Assembly (NCBI RefSeq): GCF_023715645.1
Contig: NZ_JAMBOP010000004.1
Location: 62,001 to 126,000 of the forward strand
Length of the DNA: 64,000 nucleotides
Direction of reading: 5' to 3'
DNA from: Bacillus cytotoxicus
GTDB taxonomy: Bacteria; Bacillota; Bacilli; Bacillales; Bacillaceae_G
The notes under the pieces are model-generated. The model saw nothing but the letters and a program-made list of their open reading frames with translations. It was not told where the DNA came from and did not search any database. A program made the translations under genes and the position numbers. Shown here piece by piece: positions 27,766 to 35,767 of the stretch (positions within the stretch are counted from its first letter, which is position 1; the number at the start of each line of letters is the position of its first letter).

Positions 27766-29043
27766 TCATCGTGTAAACTGCTCTACTTCCGTAGATCCTT
27801 TCAATGCTGTCGTTGACGAAGTTCCGCCGGTAATGACTTGTGCTACTTCATCAAAATATCCTGTACCAACTTCGCGCTGATGACGCGTTGCTGAGTAACC
27901 GTACTGTTCTGCTGCAAATTCCTCTTGCTGCAGCTCAGAGTACGCTGCCATACCGCGTTCTTTGTATCCGCGTGCTAGCTCAAACATGCCATAATTTAAA
28001 GCATGGAAGCCAGCAAGTGTTACGAATTGAAATTTATATCCATAAGATGCAATTTCTTTTTGGAAGTTTGCAATTGTTTTATCATCTAATTTTTTCTTCC
28101 AGTTAAAGGACGGTGAACAGTTATAAGCTAATAGTTTTCCAGGGAATTTTTCATGAATTGCTTCTGCAAAGCGTTTTGCATCTTCTAAATTCGGTTCTGA
28201 TGTTTCACACCATACAAGGTCGGCATACGGTGCATATGCTAAGCCGCGCGCAATCGCTTGATCCAGTCCAGCTTTCGTCCTGAAGAAGCCTTCTGGTGTT
28301 CTTTCCCCTGTAATAAATGATTGATCAACAGGGTCGATATCGCTTGTAATTAAATCAGCTGCATCAGCATCGGTTCTTGCAATAATAAGCGTTGGTACTC
28401 CCATTACATCTGCTGCAAGACGTGCTGATATTAAATTTCGCACTGCCGTTTGTGTTGGGAGTAATACCTTTCCACCTAAATGACCACATTTCTTTTCAGA
28501 AGAAAGTTGATCTTCAAAGTGAACACCAGACGCTCCTGCTTCAATCATTCCTTTCATCAGTTCAAATACATTTAGTTGCCCGCCAAATCCTGCTTCTGCA
28601 TCAGCAACAATTGGCACGAAGTAATCGATATCGCCGCTTCCTTCCATATGCTGAATTTGATCCGCACGCTGCAGCGTTTGATTAATCCGTTTTACAACCG
28701 CTGGCACACTATTTGCCGGATACAAACTTTGGTCTGGATACATATGACCTGATAAATTCGCATCTGCCGCTACTTGCCAGCCGCTTAAATAAATTGCCTT
28801 TAACCCAGCCTTTACTTGCTGCATTGCTTGATTCCCAGTTAATGCCCCTAACGCATGAACGAAATCTTCACTATGAAGAGAATTCCAAAGTTTCTCTGCA
28901 CCGCGGTGCGCTAACGTATATTCAATATCAATCGATCCGCGAAGACGAATGACATCCTCTGCAGAATATGGACGCGCCACTCCTTGCCAGCGTGTATCAA
29001 TTTCCCAGCTCTCTTGTAATTGCATGGCTCTTTCATTTCCCAT
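27766..29043 (-). CDS. aceA: isocitrate lyase
   Basis: 425 residues from ATG 29043 ([13 protein letters not shown]), with GGGG nine bases ahead; an ATG three codons earlier overlaps that site. The active-site loop [11 protein letters not shown] holds the catalytic Cys. Other family marks: [32 protein letters not shown], and [10 protein letters not shown]. Splits isocitrate to succinate and glyoxylate, the first step of the glyoxylate bypass used for growth on acetate and fatty acids. Follows aceB on the same strand; a structured repeat lies between them. Confidence 0.96.
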   Translation of the reverse strand: MGNERAMQLQESWEIDTRWQGVARPYSAEDVIRLRGSIDIEYTLAHRGAEKLWNSLHSEDFVHALGALTGNQAMQQVKAGLKAIYLSGWQVAADANLSGHMYPDQSLYPANSVPAVVKRINQTLQRADQIQHMEGSGDIDYFVPIVADAEAGFGGQLNVFELMKGMIEAGASGVHFEDQLSSEKKCGHLGGKVLLPTQTAVRNLISARLAADVMGVPTLIIARTDADAADLITSDIDPVDQSFITGERTPEGFFRTKAGLDQAIARGLAYAPYADLVWCETSEPNLEDAKRFAEAIHEKFPGKLLAYNCSPSFNWKKKLDDKTIANFQKEIASYGYKFQFVTLAGFHALNYGMFELARGYKERGMAAYSELQQEEFAAEQYGYSATRHQREVGTGYFDEVAQVITGGTSSTTALKGSTEVEQFTR

Positions 29044-29065
29044 TTCTTCCATCCCCTTTTCCTTT

Positions 29066-29215
29066 ATCCCGCATTAACGGGCAGTAAGACCCCCACCTCA
29101 AGATTGAAAGAGAAGCGAAGAAGATAGGTGGGGATAACTGCCCATAAAAGCCCGATTGGTTCAACTAACCATCAGTGGGGAATAAAGCCCCCCACTGATG
29201 GAAGTTTCACTTTAT
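29066..29215 (+). repeat. structured intergenic repeat, copy B
   Basis: Same family as 8569-8713: CGGGCAGTAAGACCCCCACC ... AGGTGGGGATAACTGCCC and the hairpin CCATCAGTGGGG / CCCCACTGATGG. It lies between aceB and aceA in the opposite orientation and its AGTTTCACTTTAT end reaches four bases into the aceB stop region. In the aceB-aceA mRNA the complementary strand would fold. Confidence 0.8.
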
Positions 29216-30801
29216 AAAATCTCATACCCCGGTAACGTTAAAAATGTTACAAAATCATCATTTCGAACAAGATTCGTAAATAATCTCGTAGCTTCAACAA
29301 ATCGTCCTTTTTCAAAACGATTACTACCAATCTCTTGCTCTATTTTGGCCAGCTCTTCTGCTTTGAACTTTTCTACTAATGCAAACGTAATCTTTCTTCC
29401 ATCCTCGAGCTTTCCTTCCTTATGACGAATCCATTGCCATACTTGTGCCCTTGAAATTTCTGCAGTTGCCGCATCTTCCATTAAATGATAAATAGGTGCA
29501 GCTCCCCTGCCGCTTAACCACGATGCAATATATTGAATACCAACGCTAATATTTGTACGTAGGCCCATCTCTGTAATCGTTCCCGCCGGAACTTCTAATA
29601 AGTTTTGTTCTGTTATACGAATTTCTTCTCGTTTTCGATAGATTTGGTTTGGCGTTGTCATGATGCGATCAAATACTTCCATCGCTACAGGGACAAGTCC
29701 CGGATGGGCAACCCAAGTCCCGTCATGTCCATCACAAGCCTCGCGTTCTTTGTCAGCGCGCACTTTCTCAAATGCTGCTTCATTTGCTTTTGGGTCGTTT
29801 TTAATTGGAATTTGCGCCGCCATTCCTCCAATTGCTGGTGCATTGCGGCGATGACACGTCTGAATGACGTGTAAACAATATGCGCGCATAAACGGAACAA
29901 TCATCGTCACCTGTGCCCGGTCTGGCAGTAAAAACTGTTCATGATTACGAAACGTCTTTATGAAACTAAAAATATAATCCCAGCGGCCACAGTTTAATCC
30001 TGCTGAATGATCACGAAGTTCATATAAAATTTCATCCATTTCAAACGAAGCATGAATCGTTTCTAACAGTGCTGTCGCTTTAATTGTTCCATGCGGAATA
30101 CCCATGTATTTTTGCGCAAATACGAACACATCATTCCATAACCTAGCTTCTAAGTAACTTTCCATTTTCGGTAAGTAAAAGTATGGACCGCTCCCTTTTT
30201 TCATTAATTCCTTTGCGTTATGAAAAAAGAACAATCCAAAATCTAATAAACTACCTGATACTTCTTCACCATCTACTAACACATGCTTTTCTTGTAAATG
30301 CCACCCGCGAGGCCGCACCATTAATACAGCTGTTTGTTCATTGAGACGATATTCCTTACCACTTTCATTGGTAAATGAAATCGTTCCCTTAACTGCATCT
30401 CGTAAATTTATTTGTCCTTCCATTGCATTTTGCCATGTTGGTGCATTTGAATCTTCAAAGTCCGCCATAAAAACACGAGCTCCTGAATTGAGGGCATTAA
30501 TAACCATCTTACGATCAACCGGTCCTGTAATTTCTACGCGCCGATCTTGTAAATCATTTGGAATTGGTGCAATCGTCCAATCATTCGCCCGAACATTTGC
30601 AGTTTCCTCTAAAAAGTGTAGCAACTCTCCTGCATCAATTCTCTTTTGCTTTTCTACTCGTTTCTGTAGTAATTCCTTACGGCGTCCGTTAAAATTCTCA
30701 TGCAACTCTTTAATAAATGTGAGTGCTTCCGGTGTCAAAATCTCCAAATACGCCGGTAATACTTCTCCAACGAGTGTAACCCGTGAAGTTTGCGTCGACA
30801 T
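29212..30801 (-). CDS. aceB: malate synthase A
   Basis: 529 residues, the class A length. Recognisable: VFMADFEDSNAPTWQNAMEG, RPRGWHLQEKHVLVDGE, FYLPKMESYLEARLWNDVF, IKATALLETIHASFEMDEIL, AGLNCGRWDYIFSFIK. Catalytic Arg and Asp positions fit these blocks. Condenses glyoxylate and acetyl-CoA to malate, the second step of the bypass with AceA. Starts ATG 30801 after AAAGGAGAGG. Its promoter region has two adjoining palindromes (30822-30879), likely control sites. Confidence 0.96.
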   Translation of the reverse strand: MSTQTSRVTLVGEVLPAYLEILTPEALTFIKELHENFNGRRKELLQKRVEKQKRIDAGELLHFLEETANVRANDWTIAPIPNDLQDRRVEITGPVDRKMVINALNSGARVFMADFEDSNAPTWQNAMEGQINLRDAVKGTISFTNESGKEYRLNEQTAVLMVRPRGWHLQEKHVLVDGEEVSGSLLDFGLFFFHNAKELMKKGSGPYFYLPKMESYLEARLWNDVFVFAQKYMGIPHGTIKATALLETIHASFEMDEILYELRDHSAGLNCGRWDYIFSFIKTFRNHEQFLLPDRAQVTMIVPFMRAYCLHVIQTCHRRNAPAIGGMAAQIPIKNDPKANEAAFEKVRADKEREACDGHDGTWVAHPGLVPVAMEVFDRIMTTPNQIYRKREEIRITEQNLLEVPAGTITEMGLRTNISVGIQYIASWLSGRGAAPIYHLMEDAATAEISRAQVWQWIRHKEGKLEDGRKITFALVEKFKAEELAKIEQEIGSNRFEKGRFVEATRLFTNLVRNDDFVTFLTLPGYEIL

Positions 30802-30821
30802 ACTAGCCTCTCCTTTTTATA

Positions 30822-30839
30822 AACTGTTTTATAACAGTT
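30822..30839. promoter_or_regulatory. palindrome at the aceB promoter
   Basis: AACTGTT-TTAT-AACAGTT, perfect 7-bp arms, ending 21 bases before the aceB start codon, in the place where an operator would block transcription. The binding protein is unknown. Confidence 0.5.
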
Positions 30840-30879
30840 TTAATTTTTATGTTTATATTATATAACATAAAAATTAAAA
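30838..30879. promoter_or_regulatory. 42-bp perfect inverted repeat upstream of aceB
   Basis: Arms of 16 bases, TTTTAATTTTTATGTT and AACATAAAAATTAAAA, are perfect complements around the 10-base centre TATATTATAT. It adjoins the shorter palindrome. Being AT-only and without a GC core it is a poor terminator and more likely a protein binding site. Confidence 0.5.
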
Positions 30880-31197
30880 GGGAAGGATTTTTTAGAATTT
30901 TTTAACAATATCACAAAATTGGATTATATGTACTTTTTACATTCCTTGTAAAGGACGTACTGCAAAGTCCTTTATAGTCGTACTATTCGGCTGCGTGGTG
31001 ATGTAAAAATTTTGCATATGACAACGTTTTCGTGAAGAAACACTTTGAATATCAGCGTAACAATGGTCATTCTAATTGTAAATTTATGTTAAAATACATA
31101 TGAAGATTGTAAGAATTTATACTGAAACTAATGGGGCAGATCTGTTGAATAGGGATTAGTTAAGTTATTCAACAACGCTAAAAAGGGAGAGAAAGAA
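30880..31197. other. intergenic region between aceB and the HAD gene
   Basis: About 320 bases with no coding frame. Just before the HAD gene it has a short hairpin (GTTGAATA at about 31144 with TATTCAAC at about 31165) and a strong AAAGGGAGAG ribosome binding site. Nothing else recognised. Confidence 0.5.
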
Positions 31198-31875
31198 ATG
31201 TTACAAGCACTGATTTTCGATATGGATGGAACTCTATTTCAAACAGAAAAAATTTTAGAATTATCACTTGATGATACTTTTAACCATTTACGGTCACTAA
31301 ATTTATGGGATGCAGTAACCCCTATTGATCAATACCGTGAAATTATGGGTGTACCTTTACCAAAAGTTTGGGAAGCTTTGTTACCTAATCATTCCGATGA
31401 AGTAAGAGAACAAACGGATGCTTATTTTCTGGAAAGATTAGTTGAAAACATAAAAAGTGGGAAAGGTGCTTTATATCCTAATGTACAGGAAGTTTTCAGT
31501 TATTTAAAAGAAAATAATTGTTCCATTTACATAGCGAGCAATGGTTTAACGGAATATTTACAAGCAATTGTGAGGTATTATCATTTGGATAGTTGGGTTA
31601 CTGAAACATTTAGTATTCAACAAATACAAACGCTCGATAAAGGGGATTTAGTTAAAGCAATTATAAAAAAATATGATATAAAAGAGGCAGCAGTAATTGG
31701 AGACCGCCTATCTGATATAAATGCAGCTAAAGATAATGGTTTGATTGCAATTGGATGTAATTTTGATTTTGCACAAGAAGATGAACTTGCTCAGGCTGAT
31801 TTCGTAATCAATGACTTAATGGAGTTACAAATAATATTGCCTGAAATAAAATTAGTTGGCGCTTTAACTGAATAA
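31198..31875 (+). CDS. HAD-IA family hydrolase, phosphoglycolate phosphatase-like
   Basis: 225 residues. Motif I FDMDGTLFQTE at residue 8 with the nucleophile Asp, motif II YIASNGLTEYL, motif III Lys in LDKGDLVK, motif IV GDRLSDINAAKDNGLIAIG. A helical cap between motifs I and II indicates subfamily IA, as in phosphoglycolate phosphatase or PpaX. The substrate is not known. Monocistronic with a terminator downstream. Confidence 0.88.
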   Translation: MLQALIFDMDGTLFQTEKILELSLDDTFNHLRSLNLWDAVTPIDQYREIMGVPLPKVWEALLPNHSDEVREQTDAYFLERLVENIKSGKGALYPNVQEVFSYLKENNCSIYIASNGLTEYLQAIVRYYHLDSWVTETFSIQQIQTLDKGDLVKAIIKKYDIKEAAVIGDRLSDINAAKDNGLIAIGCNFDFAQEDELAQADFVINDLMELQIILPEIKLVGALTE

Positions 31876-31890
31876 GCGAAGGAATAAATT

Positions 31891-31928
31891 AACGCTCAGA
31901 ATGATAGATTTCTGAGCGTTGATTTATT
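31891..31928 (+). terminator. terminator of the HAD gene
   Basis: Perfect 10-bp stem AACGCTCAGA / TCTGAGCGTT with a loop of 10 bases; the T-rich tail is weak (GATTTATT). Confidence 0.7.
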
Positions 31929-31930
31929 AT

Positions 31931-32095
31931 TTATGAATCCATTTTAATTTTCCAACATATAAATTGCGCTATGCGGAAGAGTCTGCACTTGCTTTCTCCC
32001 TTTGTTTTACCTTGCATGTGGCAGGAAAGGGCACTAACCGCTTCTATGCATGGCCAGATACCCTCGCCCACCGAAAAAGAATGGTTTTTAGTTTT
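31931..32095 (-). repeat. bcr1-like repeat
   Basis: Inverse-orientation copy, from TTATGAATCCATTTTAATTT to the core GGCCAGATACCCTCGCCCA. Fills most of the gap between the HAD gene and rsgI. Confidence 0.75.
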
Positions 32096-32142
32096 TCTCC
32101 GAAATAACGGAACTACTTCGTATACAACCCTATACCTTTTTA

Positions 32143-33198
32143 CTAATTATGTTTTCCATTTTCTTTTTCTTCATGCTTTGAAGAATTTCCATGCTTATTT
32201 TCTTTTCGCTGCTCTTTTTCATACTCTTGCTGTTCTTTTTTTTGTTCATGATATTCTTTTTTTTGTTCTTTTTTTTGCTCTTGTACCTCTTTTTTCTGTT
32301 CGTGATATTCTTTTTTCTGTTCTTTATCGTTGTTTTCTTCTCTATGGCCGTTATTTCTTTCCTGCGACGGCTGCTGTACATGAGCTGGTTGCTGTTGTTC
32401 GTTTTCTTCTTTCTGCTCAGTTCTTTCTTGTTGCTCAGAAGACGAGGAATTCGATGGCGAATCTGAATGAGACGATGAATCCGGCTGCGAATCTACTTTA
32501 GGAGGTTGTTCCTCTTGTACTTGCGGCGGCACAGGGTAAACAGATGATTTCTTCTTCTCATTTTCTTGTTTCAGATAAATCCCTGTGCTGACTCCTGCTT
32601 TTTGGGCATCCTCCCTCATCTGCATCGTACTTTCCTGAAATATGACTGTAACATGTTTTGCGTCATACTCGCCTTTTAACTCCTGAATCGTCTTCTCTAG
32701 CTGCGGTTCCAATGATTTTTCTTTTGCAACAGATGTTAGCATAACTTGCTTGTCACTCGTTAAGTAGCCATCCTCTTTGCTTTGTTTTACAATTGCACGC
32801 ACTACGTCTTGCAAAGGCTCATTTTTCCACCGTTTTAATTCTTTTAAAATTCGCTTGCCATCCTCATTGCAAGCTCGTAATTCTGTAACACGAAGATCCT
32901 TTGTTACACTCGCCTCTAGGCTTGGGTTAATATCGATAGAAACATAGGCAAGTGCTTTTTCTTCCGGCTGACTGAATAAAAACAAAAAGACACATAGAAA
33001 ACAAGCAAAAATCAGCGATGCCGGTTTTAATATAGAAGGAACTGAAAAAGACACTTGTCTCTTTTCTTGTTCTTGAAATTCAATTTCCTGTCCGATCACA
33101 TAAGAGTTCAACTTTTTCTTACAATTAATAAATTCTCCGTCCGGTGTCAACACAACTATGCTGCGTTTTTTTATATCCAACACAATCCCTTTATTCAT
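32143..33198 (-). CDS. rsgI: anti-sigma-I factor RsgI
   Basis: 351 residues from ATG 33198 (MNKGIVLDIKKRS). Domains: cytosolic RsgI N-terminal anti-sigma domain (1-50), one membrane helix (about 57-76), an extracellular domain with the conserved AYVSIDINPSLEASV stretch (Asn91-Pro92), where RsgI proteins are reported to cleave themselves, and from about residue 215 a long low-complexity region of S, Q, E and K with repeated EQKKEYHEQKKE units. In B. subtilis this disordered outer region is needed to sense wall defects. It binds SigI until a signal releases it. Overlaps the sigI end by eight bases. Confidence 0.93.
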   Translation of the reverse strand: MNKGIVLDIKKRSIVVLTPDGEFINCKKKLNSYVIGQEIEFQEQEKRQVSFSVPSILKPASLIFACFLCVFLFLFSQPEEKALAYVSIDINPSLEASVTKDLRVTELRACNEDGKRILKELKRWKNEPLQDVVRAIVKQSKEDGYLTSDKQVMLTSVAKEKSLEPQLEKTIQELKGEYDAKHVTVIFQESTMQMREDAQKAGVSTGIYLKQENEKKKSSVYPVPPQVQEEQPPKVDSQPDSSSHSDSPSNSSSSEQQERTEQKEENEQQQPAHVQQPSQERNNGHREENNDKEQKKEYHEQKKEVQEQKKEQKKEYHEQKKEQQEYEKEQRKENKHGNSSKHEEKENGKHN

Positions 33199-33913
33199 TC
33201 CCCTGCCCACCTCTTATATATTCTTGAATGTATACGTAATTGTTTACAAAAATAATGCACATTGCAATGATATATTTTCTATGCCGCTCCAGCGTTTTAC
33301 GGCTTGTTCTAACATGTGGTTCAATTTGTTTGAGAGGTAACTTTTTCTTTCGGAACAGCTCTTCTATCAACTTCTCTTCTTTTATAATAATCTTTGCAAT
33401 TCCTATTAAATGCTCCCGCGTATCACGATGCTTCGGAGACTCTTTAGCAAGCTCAGCAAACGATATTTTAAATTCAGATAGCACACTTTGAAAATGAAGA
33501 ATTTCTTCCTTCCGGTTGCTGCTTTCCATCTCTTTCATATATTCCGTAAGGGCCGCTTGCATTTCTAACGTTTCCTCTTGCTGATCTTCTTTAGAAAAGA
33601 CGATGTTATGCCTAGACTCCTTACGTATGTAGTCAATTACATCTCTTTTTATAAGAAGTTCAGCAAACGAAAGAAAAGATTTCCCTTTTTTATATGAATA
33701 TTGTTCAATGGCTTGATGAAATGCAAACAGTCCAATGCTATATTCATCGTCCTGCCCCGTAATATAACGACGACAGACAGCCGAAATCGATTTTCGAATA
33801 AAAGGCCGATACTGAGCGATAAAATCTTCCTTATCCTCTTCATTGCTTTGTATCATAAATACTACATCTTCTATTGTCGGTTTTTTTACGATTTTCATCA
33901 ATAAACTTAACAC
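33191..33913 (-). CDS. sigI: RNA polymerase sigma factor SigI
   Basis: 240 residues, GTG start at 33913 after AGGAGAGG. Sigma-70 type region 2 (about 20-95: QYRPFIRKSISAVCRRYI, DEYSIGLFAFHQAIEQYSYK, GKSFLSFAELLIKRDVIDYI) and the SigI-specific C-terminal domain ending in VRTSRKTLERHRKYIIAMCI, a helix-turn-helix. SigI responds to heat and cell-wall stress. Followed by its anti-sigma gene and preceded by the DUF5667 gene; a weak hairpin lies between that gene and sigI, so read-through from the upstream promoter is plausible. Confidence 0.95.
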   Translation of the reverse strand: MLSLLMKIVKKPTIEDVVFMIQSNEEDKEDFIAQYRPFIRKSISAVCRRYITGQDDEYSIGLFAFHQAIEQYSYKKGKSFLSFAELLIKRDVIDYIRKESRHNIVFSKEDQQEETLEMQAALTEYMKEMESSNRKEEILHFQSVLSEFKISFAELAKESPKHRDTREHLIGIAKIIIKEEKLIEELFRKKKLPLKQIEPHVRTSRKTLERHRKYIIAMCIIFVNNYVYIQEYIRGGQGNE

Positions 33914-33949
33914 AGGTAAGTCCTCTCCTCCCCTCTGTTAAAAATAGCA

Positions 33950-33976
33950 AAATGGTCACTAAAGAAGTGACCATTT
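33950..33976 (-). terminator. weak terminator or attenuator between the DUF5667 gene and sigI
   Basis: Stem AAATGGTCACTT / AAGTGACCATTT with a 3-base loop; on the minus strand it is followed by a broken T run (TTTTGCTATTTTT). It probably lets some transcription through into sigI-rsgI. Confidence 0.55.
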
Positions 33977-34000
33977 CACCACAATACTTCCCTACTTTTC

Positions 34001-35017
34001 TTAATGCTTTTCTTCGTGTTTCTCTCTATGTTTTTCTTCACGCTTTTCCTCATGCTTTACTTGACCGACCTTTTTACCATGCTCTTCATGATTTTCCTTT
34101 TGCTTAGATTTCTCATGATTCTCATGAGAAACAGTAGCTTTATGTACTGGTTGCGCTGGCTTTGCTGGTTGTTCTGGCTCTGCTGGTTGTTCTGGTTGTG
34201 CTGATTGTGCTGGTTGTTCTGGCTCTGCTGGTTGTTCTGGTTGTGCTGGTTGTTCGGACTGCTCTACTTGTGATGGTTGTACGACTTTATTTGTGTCTTC
34301 CGTTTTTTCAGAATTTTCTTCTATATTTTGATCTACTGGCTTGTTTTCCTTTGCAACAACATGCTCTTTCTTTTCTTGTACTTTTTCTATTTTAACAGCA
34401 ATTTTTGCAAAACTCTTCTCTATATTTCTGGAAATTTTTTCTTTCGCCTTCGGATTTTTCACTTTATCAAGCACTTTCGCTAATGCTTCGATATTGTGTC
34501 CAATATGTACTTTTACTTTTTCCGCTTTTGCTTTTTCTTTATCAGCTGGCTTTTTTGTTTCTTCTTTTTTCGCGTCAGCAGTCTTTTCTACTTCTGTTTT
34601 CGTTTCATCAGCTGGTTTTTCTGTTTCTTCTTTCTTTACCTCAGCAATCTTTTCTGTTTTCATTTCTCCTGAAAGCTCATCTGCTTTTTCTAAGTTTTCA
34701 GCTGCTTTTTCTAATGAATCTTGTGTGAAACCATCTTGCCCCTTTTCCATTAACACATCCGCTTCAGCAATGCGTTCTGACGCTTGTTCAGATAGTAGCT
34801 TTGCCTTGTCTAAATCATTGTTCGCAAGCGCCATTTTAATATCTTCCACCATCGTTTTTACGAAATAAAAGAAATCCCCTTGCACTAAAGTCGGCTTTTC
34901 TGTCTCTGTTGTTTTTTCTGCATCTGTGTTACTGCTAGCATACGCCGCTGTTCCCATTAAAAATGGACTGCATGCCATCATCGTTATCATCGTTCCTTTT
35001 AATAATATCTTCTTCAT
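34001..35017 (-). CDS. secreted DUF5667 protein with long disordered His/Glu/Lys-rich tail
   Basis: 338 residues from ATG 35017 (MKKILLKGTMITMMACSPF) after GGAGGG; the open frame reaches further up but has no start signal. Signal peptide about 1-28. A DUF5667-type helical domain follows (QGDFFYFVKTMVEDIKMALA, then LDKAKLLSEQASERIAEADV). The rest is low complexity: KE-rich helices, a tandem EQPAQPEQPAEP region (about residues 250-295) and a tail of repeated EEKHREKHEEKH, rich in His. No anchor is seen, so it is released or wall-bound through charge. Its place ahead of sigI-rsgI, with a candidate sigma-I promoter, suggests a role in the same envelope-stress response. Confidence 0.82.
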   Translation of the reverse strand: MKKILLKGTMITMMACSPFLMGTAAYASSNTDAEKTTETEKPTLVQGDFFYFVKTMVEDIKMALANNDLDKAKLLSEQASERIAEADVLMEKGQDGFTQDSLEKAAENLEKADELSGEMKTEKIAEVKKEETEKPADETKTEVEKTADAKKEETKKPADKEKAKAEKVKVHIGHNIEALAKVLDKVKNPKAKEKISRNIEKSFAKIAVKIEKVQEKKEHVVAKENKPVDQNIEENSEKTEDTNKVVQPSQVEQSEQPAQPEQPAEPEQPAQSAQPEQPAEPEQPAKPAQPVHKATVSHENHEKSKQKENHEEHGKKVGQVKHEEKREEKHREKHEEKH

Positions 35018-35054
35018 CTTATTTTCCCTCCATTTTCTTTCTTTGCTATACATA

Positions 35055-35083
35055 TTCGGAGGAAAAATAAGATTTAAGGGGGT
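35055..35083 (-). promoter_or_regulatory. candidate sigma-I promoter
   Basis: On the minus strand ACCCCC (35083-35078) and CGAA (35058-35055) are separated by 19 bases, upstream of the DUF5667 gene. ACCCCC and CGAA are the elements described for SigI promoters in Bacillus and clostridia; I am less sure of the allowed spacing. Confidence 0.5.
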
Positions 35084-35140
35084 TAGAAAAATTTTTTCCA
35101 TAAACAATCTTTTTTTCAAAATAAGCAGCATACACTAAAG

Positions 35141-35234
35141 ATAAAGTGAAACTTTAATCAGTGGGGGTTTTCTTCATCCCCCACTGATTATATTAGTTGA
35201 ACCAATGGATCTTACTGCCCACAAATAGCGGGAT
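35141..35234 (-). repeat. structured intergenic repeat, copy C (shortened)
   Basis: Inverted relative to copies A and B and lacking their inner C-rich/G-rich stem, but keeping GGGCAGTAAGAT, ATTGGTTCAACTAAT and the terminal hairpin (AATCAGTGGGGG with CCCCCACTGATT). Lies in the divergent gap between the DUF5667 gene and the gerPF-like gene. Confidence 0.75.
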
Positions 35235-35252
35235 AAAAAAGAGGTGAAAAAC

Positions 35253-35468
35253 ATGCCTGCAATTGTAGACAGCATTGTCATTTCAAGATGTAATGGGAAT
35301 GTAAATTTAGGAGACAAATACAATGTAAGTCCTCGATTCGATAATAAAGAATATCATGGTTCTGGATCATCAAATACAGCAAAGACACTAAAAGTCTTTA
35401 ATGGGGTTAGTACCGCTAATGTATTTGATAATGACTTAACTGATCAAGATACAAAATTTACATTGTGA
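35253..35468 (+). CDS. GerPF-like spore germination protein, second copy
   Basis: 71 residues from ATG 35253 (MPAIVDSIVISRC) after GAGGTG. It matches GerPF of the gerP operon in length and plan: GNVNLGDKYNVSPRFDNKEY against GSFNLGDFYNVSPKENTKAY, then GSGSSNTAKTLKVFNGVS against GSGSSNVAFVLNTFNGVS, and a shared DQD near the end. A solitary paralogue outside the operon, separated from gerPA-PF by some 20 kb. Probably also a coat protein. I see no clear sigma-K promoter ahead of it. Confidence 0.88.
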   Translation: MPAIVDSIVISRCNGNVNLGDKYNVSPRFDNKEYHGSGSSNTAKTLKVFNGVSTANVFDNDLTDQDTKFTL

Positions 35469-35495
35469 ATTAGTTATTAGAATCATAAAGACCTT

Positions 35496-35700
35496 GTAAC
35501 TACTCAGCCACTCTATGAAAAACCGACAGAAAAGCATTTTTTTAAATGGGCGAGAGGGACTGGCTATGTATAGGAACGGTCAGGGCCTTTTACTAACACG
35601 CGCAAAGTTTGAAAACAAAAGGAGGAAGCAAGTAGGAGGGCTTGTTGTATCCTCCATAGCGAAGATTTGTATGTTAGTAAATCAAAATGGATTTATATAT
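35496..35700 (+). repeat. bcr1-like repeat, chimeric ends
   Basis: Left end is the variant type (GTAACTACTCAGCCACTCTA), right end the classic type (AGTAAATCAAAATGGATTTA). Holds core AAATGGGCGAGAGGGACTGG and the AGGAGGAAGCAAGTAGGAGG section. Confidence 0.75.
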
Positions 35701-35708
35701 AACAAAAG

Positions 35709-35756
35709 ACCAAGTAGCTTCCTAGTCTTTATACTAGAAAGTTACTTGGTTTTTTC
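35709..35756. terminator. terminator between the gerPF-like gene and yhfN
   Basis: Long stem ACCAAGTAGCTTCCTAGT / ACTAGAAAGTTACTTGGT (two internal mismatches) with a T run, between convergent genes. Confidence 0.8.
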
Positions 35757-35767
35757 TATTTTTACGA

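Noticed and set aside
32191-32466. Hydrophobic frame on the plus strand opposite rsgI
   Set aside because: It is the antisense of the K/E/Q-rich repeats, which always read as F, L and V in reverse.
34004-34868. Leucine-rich frames opposite the DUF5667 gene
   Set aside because: Same antisense effect of a low-complexity gene; no start signals.
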